A stretch of DNA of 64,000 bases from Mimachlamys varia (taxonomy: Eukaryota > Mollusca > Bivalvia > Pectinida > Pectinidae), in NCBI GenBank assembly GCA_947623455.1, contig OX392542.1:8687625-8751624 (forward strand), in the 5' to 3' direction. The notes under the pieces are model-generated. The model did no database searches. It was given only the letters and a program-made list of their open reading frames with translations, and had not been told where the DNA came from. Positions 22,445-33,566 of the stretch are shown piece after piece. The translations under genes were made by a program, and so were the position numbers. The stretch's first letter is position 1, and each line of letters starts with the position of its first letter.

Positions 22445-23095
22445 AAGCAATCATTCCCCATGGTTTCATTGTGAAGCTCACAGAGGTGAATCGTACAAGA
22501 ATGAAAAATATTGTTTCCAAGAATACAGATGACAGGCTCTGTCAGCAGCTATATGCTTCAATACTTATCCAGAAAAAATATTAGTCAAGTGCACTTAAAT
22601 TCGTGTAGTTAGAATTTTTGTTCTCCACGGATTTGGATTTGATCTTTGGCCTTTCCAAGTCGCCTGAAGCGTGAGTGACATTTGTTACAGATTTATTGCA
22701 CCTGTGATTCAATCCCATTTGTTCTATTGTTATATTTGTCAGTTATATCTCTTTACACTTGTTGACGTATTGCTATATTTAGCATCATGCTGACAGACAT
22801 TGACCGGGTGATGCAAACAAATTACATTATGTTTTCCCTTTTTATGGCAGCATTGAAATAAACCAAAATATTTGTTTAACATAACCATGATACATTGTGA
22901 TTTAAGTTCTACTGTGAGTTTGGTTGCATATTAAATACTTACACTACAAATCCTAAAATCATAACACCTCAATTTGAAGCATACCAACAAAAAATAGATT
23001 TCGAAACATGATATGATGTATGCAGTTCATAGTTTATCTCAGCTTTTGGAATGTATTATAGCACGACTATCCCTCAGTTATATGGCTTTTTGATA
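22445..23095. other. Unassigned DNA
   Basis: Nothing recognised. Confidence 0.4.
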
Positions 23096-23100
23096 CATGT

Positions 23101-23478
23101 TTGTTGATGAGAATTATGGGGAAGTTTTATGGTCGCCATCTTTGTATCATTGGGAAATATTCTGTATCTTTAAGTGATATGAAGATGGACGTTTGTGAGT
23201 ATGCTCATTAGTGTGTTTACTTGTTGTGATTTACAGTGATATTCGGTTCTCATTTTGAGAACTTGATGTTTACTTGGATGTGACAAAGATTCACATGGCG
23301 GGTGTCGTCGATGAAGCAGAAGACGCTTACTCTTCCGGAACACCTGGTCTTATTCTCTTGTACTTTTGCAAGAGTCTCCATGTTAATCTTTCCTTTGTTC
23401 ATATTTTGCCACTGGTTTTGTCGATTTTGAGTTTGGATTATGATTTTGTTAATGCTTCGGTGTTCTCTTATTTATGTT
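23101..23478 (+). mobile_element. PLE 3'-end fragment, well preserved
   Basis: It starts at TGTTGATGAGAATTATGGGG (LMKTMGK codons). It contains the apparent natural end of the RT frame: YSVSLSDMKMDVCEYAH followed by TAG. The 3' UTR is nearly intact and stays open as a 74-codon frame including GVVDEAEDAYSSGTPGLIL. The copy ends at ATGCTTCGGTGTTCTC. It is useful for defining the family stop codon. Confidence 0.88.
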
Positions 23479-23682
23479 CATATCCTAACTTGTTTTAAAT
23501 ACTATATATCGAACAATTTAATTATGTTATAAATCTAATAAGCATGAAAATAATCGATAATATACCTGCTTAATTTGAATTCTATGGCGGTACCGATAGA
23601 TGATTAGTTCTGCATTTGCTACCACTTTCGTTTATTATAGTATTCAGTTATAACTACAATAATAAATTCAGGTTCTTTCATT

Positions 23683-23728
23683 TGTTACTATTTTGCCTCT
23701 AATTAAACCGATTTTGAGTTCGGATTAG
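23683..23728 (+). mobile_element. Short PLE fragment (mosaic of three, part 1)
   Basis: ATTTTGCCTCTAATTAAACC and GATTTTGAGTTCGGATTA match the sense-strand end of the 3' UTR, cut before the terminus. Confidence 0.6.
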
Positions 23729-23734
23729 TGAAAG

Positions 23735-23897
23735 CGAAAATCAAGAGAATAAAAAAAGCGTCAACGAAACAGTCATCCAAAATTATAATCAGTTAATCTA
23801 GGGACGAAATATTAGCAAAGGAAAGATGTGAAAAGAGCTTTTAAAATACGACCAGGTGTTTCGGTAGGGTAAGTGTCATCTGTTGTATGGACGATAT
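23735..23897 (-). mobile_element. PLE 3'-end fragment (mosaic of three, part 2)
   Basis: The minus-strand terminus (AAGAGAATAAAAAAAGCGTC on plus) is followed by the 3' UTR up to the GTAAGTGTCATCTGTTGTAT region. It is inverted relative to both flanking pieces. Confidence 0.65.
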
Positions 23898-23937
23898 TGG
23901 TTTTATTGATGCGTTGACACTCTCGGATTAGTTGTTA
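23898..23937 (+). mobile_element. Short PLE terminus (mosaic of three, part 3)
   Basis: TATTGGTTTTATTGATGCGT plus TGACACTCTC resembles the sense terminus TATGGTTTTGTTGACGCTTC. It is short, so confidence rests on context. Confidence 0.4.
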
Positions 23938-23939
23938 TT

Positions 23940-25195
23940 TAGTATTGCTATCATTTGTGCTTTAACTGCTTAAAACGTTTCCGATTTTGAAACACTTATT
24001 TGACCCATACGATCGTGACGCTCACGAAGCCGACCTATATATATTTATACAATGTATTGTGAAGCTGGCGAGGAAACATCGCGAAGGCATTGTGTTACCT
24101 CACTTGGTTATACGCACATGTTTTATTTGTATATTCAAATGATTTGCGGTGTTGTTTACCTCCGGAGGACTTTTCATCGGTGAAATACAAAACATGATTT
24201 TTTCGCATAAGTATTGAAAGATTATCTTATGGAGTGGATAGTCATTGATATATTCCATCCAGCGATGTCACATTGTGGCCTAGCATATTATAGTATCGCC
24301 CCATCTGTTGCTGAACACGGCAACTATGTTGTAGTACAGCCCCATCTGTTGAAGAACACAGCAAACATATGTTGTTAAATACTACATCTTATCCGTAAAT
24401 ACATAATATGAATGACGTAAAAATAAAAAGTACACTGAATACTGAATAAGTGTGTTTGTTTGCGTCATACGTGTTTTCTGATCCGATTGATAAACCTTTG
24501 CACTATCGCTGACAGCCCTGGTAAACAAACTTTCATATTAATTCTTGACTGGGATAAGTATTTGGGATATAATAAATAGAAAACAAACTTTTAAGACTAT
24601 ACGAATAGACTGTATTTGTAATCGACATGTCCATGATTTCAAATCTTTATAACTGTTTAACATGTTTTCATTAGTTGAATATCGTGCATCTGTAATACCA
24701 TTTTTTGCAAGATGCCGATTAATGATTATGGTCTGTGTTGGCTGTCTTTGCTGATCGTGGTACTATCATTCTTAGTACCTTTAAATCAGGGCGATGGTCG
24801 ATTATTTGACTCAAATCTCCAGAAGTTGAACTAATGGGATATGCATTTTGAAAAGGGGATTAAAATGTCTTCTTATTTTTCTGAATACTTCCTAAAAAGT
24901 ATTTTCCACATGTACACTATTCTACCTGAAACCTAATCAAGACGTCTTTGTTCTCTCATTATGAGAGCTTAGTTTTCCATGAAAATGAAAGCTGATTCAA
25001 AAAAAAAAAAAGTTGTGAGCGATATTAGAAATGCTTTGTCAAAAAAACTTATACGAAATGTATATGAGTGAGTATGAATGATAAAATTTCATGTTGACAA
25101 TAACTTTGATTCTCTTTTATCTTTTTATTTTGAACTGCTTACGTTCATCAGTGCCGACTTCTTAAGCTTGGCGGTGATACCTCAGTTGGTACTTT
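23940..25195. other. Unassigned DNA with a small duplication
   Basis: CCCCATCTGTTG followed by AACAC(A/G)GCAA occurs twice, at 24299-24325 and 24342-24368. Nothing else is recognised. Confidence 0.4.
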
Positions 25196-25199
25196 GAGG

Positions 25200-25425
25200 A
25201 CATCGCATTTTGTTTGTTTGGCTGGAGTCGTCGATGAAGCAGAAAACACATCTCCTGAACATTTTGAGTAGTAGAAGACCTAGACGATTTCTGTCCAAGA
25301 ACAAAGGGTTTTATTCGTTTGTATTTTTGCAATGGTCTTTGTATAATTAGATATTTCTTTGATCAGATGCTTCCTAGTTTTATTGATTGAGGAATTATCC
25401 TTTTATTTTTGACGCTTCATTTTTC
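25200..25425 (+). mobile_element. Degraded PLE 3'-UTR fragment
   Basis: TGGAGTCGTCGATGAAGCAG is clear, followed by a diverged 3' UTR and TTTTGACGCTTCATTTTTC at the end. The middle (25255-25310) does not match other copies and may be an insertion. Confidence 0.65.
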
Positions 25426-25429
25426 AGAA

Positions 25430-26615
25430 TAACAATCAAATATCAATTTCGCCTACATTTAATGATACATACTGTATAAATGCAATACTTACACACTATG
25501 TATAAATAAAACGTAAGCCGTGTTATATCACGCATTTGTAGGCGTCATATACAACCTATCTATGCTACTTGCCATCACCTTTGATCCGCTCGCCTTCTTC
25601 GTAGTTAAGGATATATCACCAAAGCATAATCGGCAAGGGTTCATTAGTTGTTTATGCAGTTGATTACAACTATATTTTGACTAATATTTCCTTTGCCATT
25701 AATCGTCAAAATATTGCTACTTTGCTTTTTCTATCGCGACTTTATCTCCTAATGATAATTCTGTGAAAAAACTTACAATTTGAGGGGGAATATATCACTT
25801 AATGTATGATGTCGTGTTCTGATTTGAAGACTATATCACATACCACATATTTGACTCGACGCTTTCCTTATTAATAAAAAAAAATATGACATAATGTCGA
25901 TAAAACCATAACAATATAAATCAGGAAGTTGAAACTCTGGTGACATTAGTGTCGTCTTTCTACCCCCGGAAACATCTCAAGACACTCGATATTGTGAATG
26001 CCTGTTATTAGAAGTAACAGGGCTTCCCTGCGAGTCGGCGGGGGATTCCTTGTGTCAACTGTCTAGTCTGGTCTTATTAATGCTGGAGTGGCGTTAATAG
26101 CTTCCGATTGAAGGTGTCTACTTTGTCAGGTTCATTTGTCAGGATCTAAACGATTTGAGAAATATCTGAAGAACTATCGAAATTTGAGTAATACCAATTG
26201 ATGTTCTGTATAAAAAAGCGCCATTACTATGATATCTGTTACGAACAACCCGATGACCAATAACGCGTAACAACTGTTTGAATTGAAAACAGAACGAACG
26301 ATTGATCTCTATTTCTTGTTTTTTTTATAAAACGAAGACCTTTATAAGTATTGTTACATCAGAGTAGACTGTCATACAAAACAAATATTGCATTAGTATA
26401 GTATTATAATATCAATATTGTATTAAGAGTTCTCCTCTCAATACGTTTAAAAGTTTGAGTGTAATACTGACCAAATATCCCATATGAATGGATAATTCAG
26501 GATGTTTCAATATACTATTTGCATTTATTTCCGAAGGTGCTTTTCAGCACAGGCATTGATTCAACCGATGATGTCTTGAGTTTGAAATTGTCATTTTCAT
26601 TTGAAAGTAGTGTTT
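25430..26615. other. Unassigned DNA
   Basis: No repeat, exon or RNA gene recognised. Confidence 0.4.
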
Positions 26616-26624
26616 AACCATCTG

Positions 26625-26935
26625 TTTTGGCCTTTTGGCCAGGTGGTAACGTCCTGGTTCCATAACCTAGAGGTCTCGGGTTCGCGCCCGGTTTGTCTCA
26701 CTAGTTTCATTTCTGCTGTTTGTTGTAAATTATTGTTTTTTTCCCATGTCGGGATGTTTGTATTAATAGTAGCCAAGTTCTGGGTGTTTGCATGTACGAA
26801 ATGTACTTATTATCACAATGATAGTTTCTTAAATATAATTACAGCTGGTACCCGATTAAATGTTACGTCACAGCGGATCTGTTTGATTTGTATGCCTACG
26901 TCATGTTCTATATGCCATCACATTTTGTAACAACA
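26625..26935 (+). mobile_element. tRNA-derived SINE, family 2, copy 1
   Basis: The head has a box-A-like TTTGGCCAGGTGGTAAC (26634-26650) and a good box B GGGTTCGCGCCCG (26678-26690). The body reads ATAGTAGCCAAGTTCTGGGT, GCATGTACGAAATGTACTTA, TTATCACAATGATAGTTTCT and GATTAAATGTTACGTCACAG. The same body follows the same head at 29299, so head and tail form one family. The body lacks the central block of the SINEs at 2110 and 54130. Confidence 0.75.
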
Positions 26936-26939
26936 GTGA

Positions 26940-27585
26940 TACGACGGTACAATAAGAAAAAAGCATCGTTACGGTAGTCAAACTAACAAGGACAGACTAC
27001 CAGACTACATGTATACGTGACCAGAAAACAACAGGAAACAAGATGAAATATACAATAATTCAATATAATATGCATAATTATCCCAGTAACACAAACACTT
27101 TGGACAATATCAGGGGTTCTGACGTCATCATATTGTAAGAACATCCTGCTTTTTCTATCATCTCTTTGCTTCACTAAACAGATCGATATATTATGTAAAC
27201 AATTATGCTTTAAGAGTGATACAATCAAGTTATTTAAAGACATTTCACTTTAAATAAAACCGATATTTTCTAAGGTTACAAGTATAACCGTGTGCCAACA
27301 ATCGAAAACCAAACAAAAAACTATACATGTACCTTTATGTATTTTAAAGTGTAGTTTTGCTAAAAACATAAGTTGACGGATGGTATAATTTGTCTTGCAA
27401 AACACAATATTTTCATAGATTTGAGTGTTCTTACGATCAGTATGCTTATATAGTAAAAAGCAATGAAAAGTAATTAACACCAGAAATATAGAAAAAGAAA
27501 TTAGGAAACAAACAGTCCATATAATAATATCAGATAAGCATTGTAAACATTTGATTGATTACAAAATACAATTGTCATGTTTTCT
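26940..27585. other. Unassigned DNA
   Basis: Two minus-strand open frames (26983-27243, 27250-27480) have no recognisable domain. Nothing else seen. Confidence 0.4.
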
Positions 27586-27587
27586 GT

Positions 27588-27737
27588 CATGTTGATGAAG
27601 CAGATGACGTTTACTCTTCCGGAACACCTGGTCGTATTCTCCTGTACAAGGGTCTCCTTTTTTCGCATTTTGTCCCTATTTTAATAGATTTTGAGTTCGA
27701 ATTATGGTTTTGTTGACGCTTCGGTATTCTCTATTTT
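27588..27737 (+). mobile_element. PLE 3'-UTR fragment
   Basis: GTTGATGAAGCAGATGACGT, then CTTCCGGAACACCTGGTCGT and the terminus TTGACGCTTCGGTATTCTC. A 25-bp deletion in the CTCTTGTACTTTTGCAAG stretch separates it from the consensus. Confidence 0.8.
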
Positions 27738-27739
27738 TA

Positions 27740-28865
27740 TGCTACATGTTATCATGTTCTGCAACACACTGTGGGAGGCATACAATCGCATTATTAGTGT
27801 TCATCATGTGTTTGAATTCTTAAAGTAAGAAGTAAAACTCATTGTGCATACAAGGCCACGCTATGTAGTTTATATATGTTAACGTAGGGTTTTATAAACT
27901 CTACACATGAAGGACCGGAAATTAGGACTAGACATAGAGCTTGCGCAGTTCCGGCTTATTTGTAAACATCGTACAGCGTCATCACCGGAAGTGCAAACTC
28001 TTATTTTAACGACTTCAATACAAGTGTATGAAAGCAAAATTGCTTTGATGATTATTTTCGTTTGTATAATTGAACTTTGTATGTATATGTTGAATCATAC
28101 ATGGTGTATACCTGTAACGTACGCTGATAACTGTCCGTCGGATAAACATAAAAATGTGAAGGTCATACAACAAAGATGAGCAGCTATATCTACATGTCAC
28201 ATTGATACGGTAAGTAAACGTCCTTCTCTTACACAAGACTTTTTTTCTTTTTTTTTTTTTATATATCAGATTTAATTTTTAAAAGTGTTTATCAGCATAT
28301 GTTGAAAAAAAACTCGTCACGTCTTTCCATCGTAACAGGAGGAACCTTCAAACAATCTGAACTAATGGCCATGATGGGGGTATATCACTTCCTTAACTCC
28401 TAAAATTCGCCATCACTGACTCCTAAACAAAAGTCACTCTCGTCAAATATGTATCATCATTTAGAAGGATAAGCAGAAACTAATTGTATAATAACCATTG
28501 ATATAGTTTCATCGATTTAAAACAATGGTGACACCCTTTTTAAATATGTATTAATATCTCGTATATGCCTTCTCACAACCAATTAAACATGTTATTGATG
28601 TGTAAAATATTCATTAAATAAAGCTTACGTTCAATCTTGAAGAAAATGTTTACAAACATTTTAACACTTAGTGCTTGGTCAGTACACTTGTAAGAATTTC
28701 TGTTTCTCTAAAATCTGGAATATTTTTTCTCAAAATTGTTTAAACATAGTATTCATTGTATCCAAGTAAATTACTAATGATACAATTTATAATCAGCTTT
28801 ATCGTTGTGAAAAATAACTAACTTAACGCTACATTTAATAATTTAATCCTTCTGAACTTGAAATA
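27740..28865. other. Unassigned DNA
   Basis: It includes a T-rich run at 28240-28262 and a 90-codon open frame at 27907-28179 without recognisable motifs. Confidence 0.4.
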
Positions 28866-28874
28866 AAAGCCACA

Positions 28875-29250
28875 ATAGGTTTTCTACATCAGCTGCTTAC
28901 CTCGGTGTGTCTTTGAAATACTAAGCTATTCAACAAACGTGACGATTTTAATTTTCCCATCGTGAATTTTCCATTTCTTGAATGTAACATTTCAGCTTTT
29001 TCCAACCTATCGTGTTAACATGTTGAAGTTGATTCGTTATTAAAAGGATTGTTTTTAATATCGAGACCCCCAGGATACATGTCGACTGTTGACAAACAAA
29101 CTATGCAGGTGAAACAGAACTATGACCAAGATTTATTGTCACCATTATCTTTGTGTGATATGAAGATGGACGTTTTTGAGTATGCTCATTAGTGTGATTA
29201 CTTGTTATGACTGAGAATGAAGACTCGGTAATCACTTTTGTTACGTGCAA
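28875..29250 (+). mobile_element. PLE fragment, RT linker to early 3' UTR
   Basis: ACATCAGCTGCTTACCTC matches the SASYLDLYL codons. ACGTGACGATTTTAATTTTC encodes DDFNFPIVNFPFLE. ACATGTTGAAGTTGATTCGT (YMSKLIR) follows, then decayed thumb codons and GATATGAAGATGGACGTTTT before the stop. The usual 3' UTR is lost about 40 bp before the family-2 SINE at 29299. Confidence 0.75.
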
Positions 29251-29298
29251 ACGCGAACTTGCACAACAATATCACGAAATTACAAACCAGGACAACTG

Positions 29299-29560
29299 GT
29301 TCGGACCTTCTGGCCTGGTGGTAACGTCCTGGCTCCATAACCTAGAATTCTCGGGTTCGCCCGGCTCGTCTCACTATGCTTGTATTAATAGTAGCCCAAG
29401 TCTGGGTGTGTGCATGTACGATATGTACTAATTATCACAATGATAATTTCTGAAATATGATTTCAGCCCCTGATACCCGATTAAATGTTACTTCGTGATG
29501 GATCAGTATGATTTGTGTGCCTACGTCAGGTTTTATATGCCGTCACGTTTCGTAGCTCTT
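29299..29560 (+). mobile_element. tRNA-derived SINE, family 2, copy 2
   Basis: Box-A-like CTGGCCTGGTGGTAACGTCC and box B GGGTTCGCCCGG (two bases shorter than in copy 1). The same body follows: AATAGTAGCCCAAGTCTGGG, ATGTACGATATGTACTAATT and GATTAAATGTTACTTCGTGA. It sits inside or at the end of a PLE copy that lost its 3' UTR. Confidence 0.75.
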
Positions 29561-29571
29561 TGAGAGGACTT

Positions 29572-29691
29572 GGTGTTTACTTTCATGTGACCAAGGGTTC
29601 CTCATGTGAATTTTTCCTTTTTTCATATTTTGCCCCTGGTTTGATCAATTTTGAATTCGAATATTGGTTTTGTTTATGCTTCGGTATTCCC
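29572..29691 (+). mobile_element. PLE 3'-UTR fragment, tail-to-tail pair (left)
   Basis: TTTACTTTCATGTGACCAAG matches the start of the 3' UTR. After a deletion it resumes at CATATTTTGCCCCTGGTTTG and ends TTATGCTTCGGTATTCCCTG. Confidence 0.75.
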
Positions 29692-29757
29692 TGAAATTTT
29701 CCAATAACAATTACTCTAATTCTATATGTCATTAACCGTATCATACTATAAAAAGTC

Positions 29758-29805
29758 AGGGAATACCAAACGTCAACAAAACCAAAATCTGAACTCAAAA
29801 TAAAA
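29758..29805 (-). mobile_element. PLE terminus, tail-to-tail pair (right)
   Basis: CAGGGAATACCAAACGTCAA, then CAAAACCAAAATCTGAACTC. This is the same terminus in reverse, 66 bp from the first. CCCTG/CAGGG flanks both termini, so the inverted match extends a few bases past the usual TATTC end. Confidence 0.7.
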
Positions 29806-29809
29806 ATGT

Positions 29810-30260
29810 TTCATTTTCTCCGCGACCTTATTTAAACAAATACGTTTTAAATTGAATTGCTTTGTCACATTGACATAACAATCCCCGTCTACAATTTTCC
29901 TTTTTGTGAATAGACAATACATTATAAACTATTTTGCAAAATTGATATAGTTTCATTTTCGTGTTGAATCAATCCACGCGAACAAAATCCTGATGAGAAA
30001 TATATTTCTCTATATCTTTAATTTAGACCAATGCTCATGTCCAAGTCATACATTTGATTATCTTATGATAACGTTTCATAATTGTTGCATTAGACAAAAT
30101 TCTAATCACTTCATTGTTTACTGATTATATAGAGTAAAATTTGTATTTGGCAAAAACCTGCCTTACATTAACATGAAAGTAACGTCAAAAGATAAAACAT
30201 GATCCGATGTAGCTCAAAAGAGTAACACGGTGTCAGTGTCACAAACTATCGACCTCAAGT
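29810..30260. other. Unassigned DNA
   Basis: Nothing recognised. Confidence 0.4.
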
Positions 30261-30261
30261 G

Positions 30262-30805
30262 ATTACGATTCGACAAATGATGAATAAGAACAATGTAATA
30301 CAATGTATACAGCACGGTGTGTTCTCTGTTGCCCTCACCAGATAAGATGATGACGTTAGAACAATGTAATATAATGTACAGTGTATATAGCACGGTGTGT
30401 TCTCTGTTGCCCTCACAAGACAAGATGATGGCGTAAGAACAATGAAATAAAATGTACAGTGTATATAGCACGGCGTGTTCTCTGTTGCTCTCACCAGACA
30501 AGATGATGGCGTAATAACAATGAAATACAATGTACATATGTATATAGCACGGTGTGTTCTCTGTTGACCTCACTAGACAAGATGATGGCGTAAGAACAAT
30601 GAAATACAATGTACATATGTATATAGCACGGTGTGTTCTCTGTTGCCCTCACCAGACAAGTTGATGACGTAAGAACAATGTAATACAATGTATATAGCAC
30701 GGTATGTTCTCTGTCACGTTTACAATTAAAAATAGAAAACGTGTTTTGATGTGACGTGTCGATGATTAGCACGGTATTTTCTCTGTTACCCTCACCAGAC
30801 AAGTG
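30262..30805. repeat. 71-79-bp tandem repeat, seven units
   Basis: The motif AGCACGGTGTGTTCTCTGTT recurs at 30311, 30389, 30468, 30546, 30625, 30696 and 30768. Spacings are 78, 79, 78, 79, 71 and 72 bp. Between the motifs lie CCTCACCAGACAAGATGATG and a variable AATGTACAxxGTATAT stretch. Minus-strand open frames with repeating NREHTVLYT come from the array and are not independent genes. Confidence 0.92.
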
Positions 30806-30809
30806 ACCT

Positions 30810-31640
30810 GTGGAGTGTACTTCGTATATACACAGAGTTGTAAGCTATGTACGGGAAGTCAACAACTCAAGGTCCAGTTGATTACGCTGTAAACGTAGTT
30901 AAAATTAATTTCTATAAATGAACCAAAATGACTGGATGCAACAGCTTTGTAAACATACGCCCCACTGGTCATTTGTCGAAGTACATTTGATACTAGTCTT
31001 CGAAACATCACAGGTTAATAAGTTTTTGTAGTGTTAAACGGGTCTTTTCACAATCCATACTGACCAACATGAAAATATGTTCCGAAGCATGCAAAATATG
31101 TTTTTTCACCAAGAAAGTTTTATTACAATCATGATAATAAGCTCCCGATAACTTTTCTTTTCATACCTGATATGCATTTCTTAGAAAAGATCTTTGTTGT
31201 AAAGGACTTACAAATTCATGTATATTTATGAGGGTTTTTAACATGATACATAACTGAGGCAATACGGCAACGTCCTAGCGTCAGTAATGACTTTTGGTTT
31301 AAAAAACCATTTCATAACTGTTGACATTGATTTCAAAGGTTGATTATGTTACAAAGATGACTCTTACACTATGTTCAGGCATGGGCTTAAATGAAATGAG
31401 TCATTGTTGGAAACCGTATAATGAAGTGGACATTCGTGTCAAATCAAATACCTAAAGGTGCCTGTGTGATATGTGGTGCTTTTACACAGGGCATATCTCG
31501 TCTCGATACATGTGGTTCAGCACGCGCCCGCCACGCACTCAAGTTGTACTGTACACGCCATGTCCGCTCTACTTCCGATATAGTTACTACAACGTCCATA
31601 TAATACAGAGAGTCATACATGGCAGCGAGATGCTATACAT
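30810..31640. other. Unassigned DNA
   Basis: A G+C-richer patch at 31455-31570 contains open frames in two phases (one with CVICGAFTQG and CTRHVRS), but no splice sites or domain support a gene. Confidence 0.4.
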
Positions 31641-31644
31641 CAGA

Positions 31645-32510
31645 GATCCCGCCGAGGGGCCAATGCCGCTAAGAGAGCCTCATATTACAGTGAATTCATC
31701 AAATAGAGACCCCCAAATAACCAAGAGGACTCCATACCAATGAGCGATCCCCCTTTTACACGTACACTGAGGATTTCGTATCAATGAAAACGTCCTAGAT
31801 ATACTGAGGTCCCCTTATCAATGAGAGAGCCTTATATTACACTTACATTTAGGTCTTCACACCAATGAAACAGTTTCATTCTACACTGAGGAGCCATTGC
31901 CGTTCAGAGAGCTTCATATTACACCGAGGTCTCCACTTGAACCAAAGAGCCCGATATCCCAACGAGGCCTTCATATCAATCGGAGAGCTTCATATTACAC
32001 CGAGGTCTCCATGTCAATCAAAAAACCCATATTCCACAGAGGTCTCCATATCAATCCGAGAGCATCATATTACACCGAGGTCTCCTTGTCAATCAAAGAG
32101 CCCCATACTCCACCGAGGTCTCCATGTCAATCAAAGAGCCCCATATTACACCGAGGTCTCCATATCAATCAAAGAGCCCCATATTCCAACGAGGTCTCCA
32201 TATCAATCGGAGAGCTTCATATTACACCGAGGTCTCCATATCAAGCAAGAGCCCCATATTCCACCGAGGTCTCATTCCAAACGGAGGAGCCAATTCCATT
32301 CAGAGAGCTTCAAATTACACCGGGGTCCCCTTAACAATCAAGGAATTTTTAAATTACACTGGGGTTTCCGTATAAATGAAGGTGTCCTATTTACACTGAT
32401 GCTCCCATATCAATGAAAATTCCCATATAACACCAGGGAACCCTTATCAATCAGAGCACACCATTTCAATCGACACCCTCCAATTCATACTGAGACCTTC
32501 ATTTCAAACG
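31645..32510. repeat. 38-bp tandem repeat, open in three frames
   Basis: The unit AGAGCCCCATATTACACCGA plus GGTCTCCATATCAATCAA recurs at 38 bp, regular from about 31900 to 32340 and eroding outward on both sides. Since 38 is not a multiple of three, the reading phase rotates each unit and returns every 114 bp. The unit has no stops in any plus-strand phase, so three overlapping open frames arise, the longest of 183 codons (31865-32416). I read this as a satellite-like array, not a protein. Confidence 0.92.
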
Positions 32511-32514
32511 GGTC

Positions 32515-33280
32515 CTGCTTATCCAGCATTCAGCTAAGAAATGTATAAAGATTTCATTATCAATACTTCAAACTAATACCAAGCCGATATCCCAGTATCA
32601 AATCGTATAACCCTTATGTATTTCGGATGAACAATTGACTACACATCATTGTGAAATACGATTGAGGATATTGTTGTCTTGCACTCAATGTAGCTTGCAT
32701 TTACGTAATCAAGCTTTAGCACCACCATGTCTGCCAGCGAAATGGTGTGTATCTTTTCGTTAATTAGTTTATACTATAAACACACATTTTGCGATATGAC
32801 TGAGAGTAGATTTGTTTTGATCACTAACTGAAAGCTATGTCGCTCTTTGAATAATGCCTTGAAGAGTTGTAAGCGGATGGCAATTTTGAATGTCTTGCTG
32901 ACTTTTGTCGATTGTAAGCTGCTAGTGGACAATGACATATGTTGTCGACGTGGTCGTAGGTAATTCTCTTTTACAGATGACGTGGTAGTTGGGAATGATA
33001 TATATATTTAATTGATATGATAGTGAACATTATCTGCTTTGTTGACATAATATAGTAGTGAACATAATCTATTTCACAGCATATAGTGGACAATGACCTA
33101 TTTGATCACATAAAAGTTGAAAATTATTTGTTTTTAACATAGAAGAAAATATCTGTCTTGGATTAATTCAAAACTGTTTAGTATCTTCAAAAAGCTCATC
33201 ATTATGCATGGCTTCTTGTACCTGTGTTTGAAAATGATATTTCAAATATCTTATGAGGATGACATGTTTACTTGTTTGTG
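32515..33280. other. Unassigned DNA
   Basis: Nothing recognised apart from loosely repeated ATAGTGGACAATGAC-like strings at about 32928-33100, possibly a very old tandem array. Confidence 0.4.
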
Positions 33281-33281
33281 A

Positions 33282-33412
33282 GATGACGTAACACACACAT
33301 ATGATGCACCTTTTAAATTTAGTAATAGATATAGTATGCCGAAAAAAATAAATTAAACTGCATCATACAGCTGTTTTGTCCTTCTGGGACTCTTCAGTGA
33401 TGCTAAGGGCTA
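33282..33412 (-). mobile_element. Hammerhead-ribozyme element, copy 3 (GAAA box lost)
   Basis: The plus strand starts GATGACGTAACACACACATA and runs through CACCTTTTAAATTTAGTAAT to the ribozyme (33360-33403, minus). On the minus strand helix I (GCATCA with TGATGC), CTGAAGA and stem II (GTCCCAGAAGGAC, one mismatch) are kept. The conserved GAAA is AAAA, which should remove activity. Only part of the far end (GGGCTAA) is present. Confidence 0.85.
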
Positions 33413-33429
33413 AACGACTTCAATTCAAA

Positions 33430-33490
33430 TGACAGGTGTCGTGGATGAAGCAGAAGACGCTTACTCTTCTGAAACATCTGGTTTATGAAC
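33430..33490 (+). mobile_element. PLE 3'-UTR fragment
   Basis: CAGGTGTCGTGGATGAAGCA, then GAAGACGCTTACTCTTCTGA and ACATCTGGTTTA. Only about 60 bp of the 3' UTR, lying 20 bp from the ribozyme element. Confidence 0.7.
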
Positions 33491-33566
33491 TTGTTCTTGT
33501 TAGAGAATATCAGTGGGAATACATTTCGACGTCAGGTTATAGGTTAGTTAACCGTTTATGTCACTT

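Noticed and set aside
30214..30802. Overlapping minus-strand frames of 91-131 codons with repeating NREHTVLYT
   Set aside because: They follow the 78-bp tandem array and have no unique sequence with coding character.
31865..32416. 183-codon open frame, the longest in the window
   Set aside because: It comes from the 38-bp array; all three phases are open, which is not how a real gene behaves. Kept as a repeat and a finding only.
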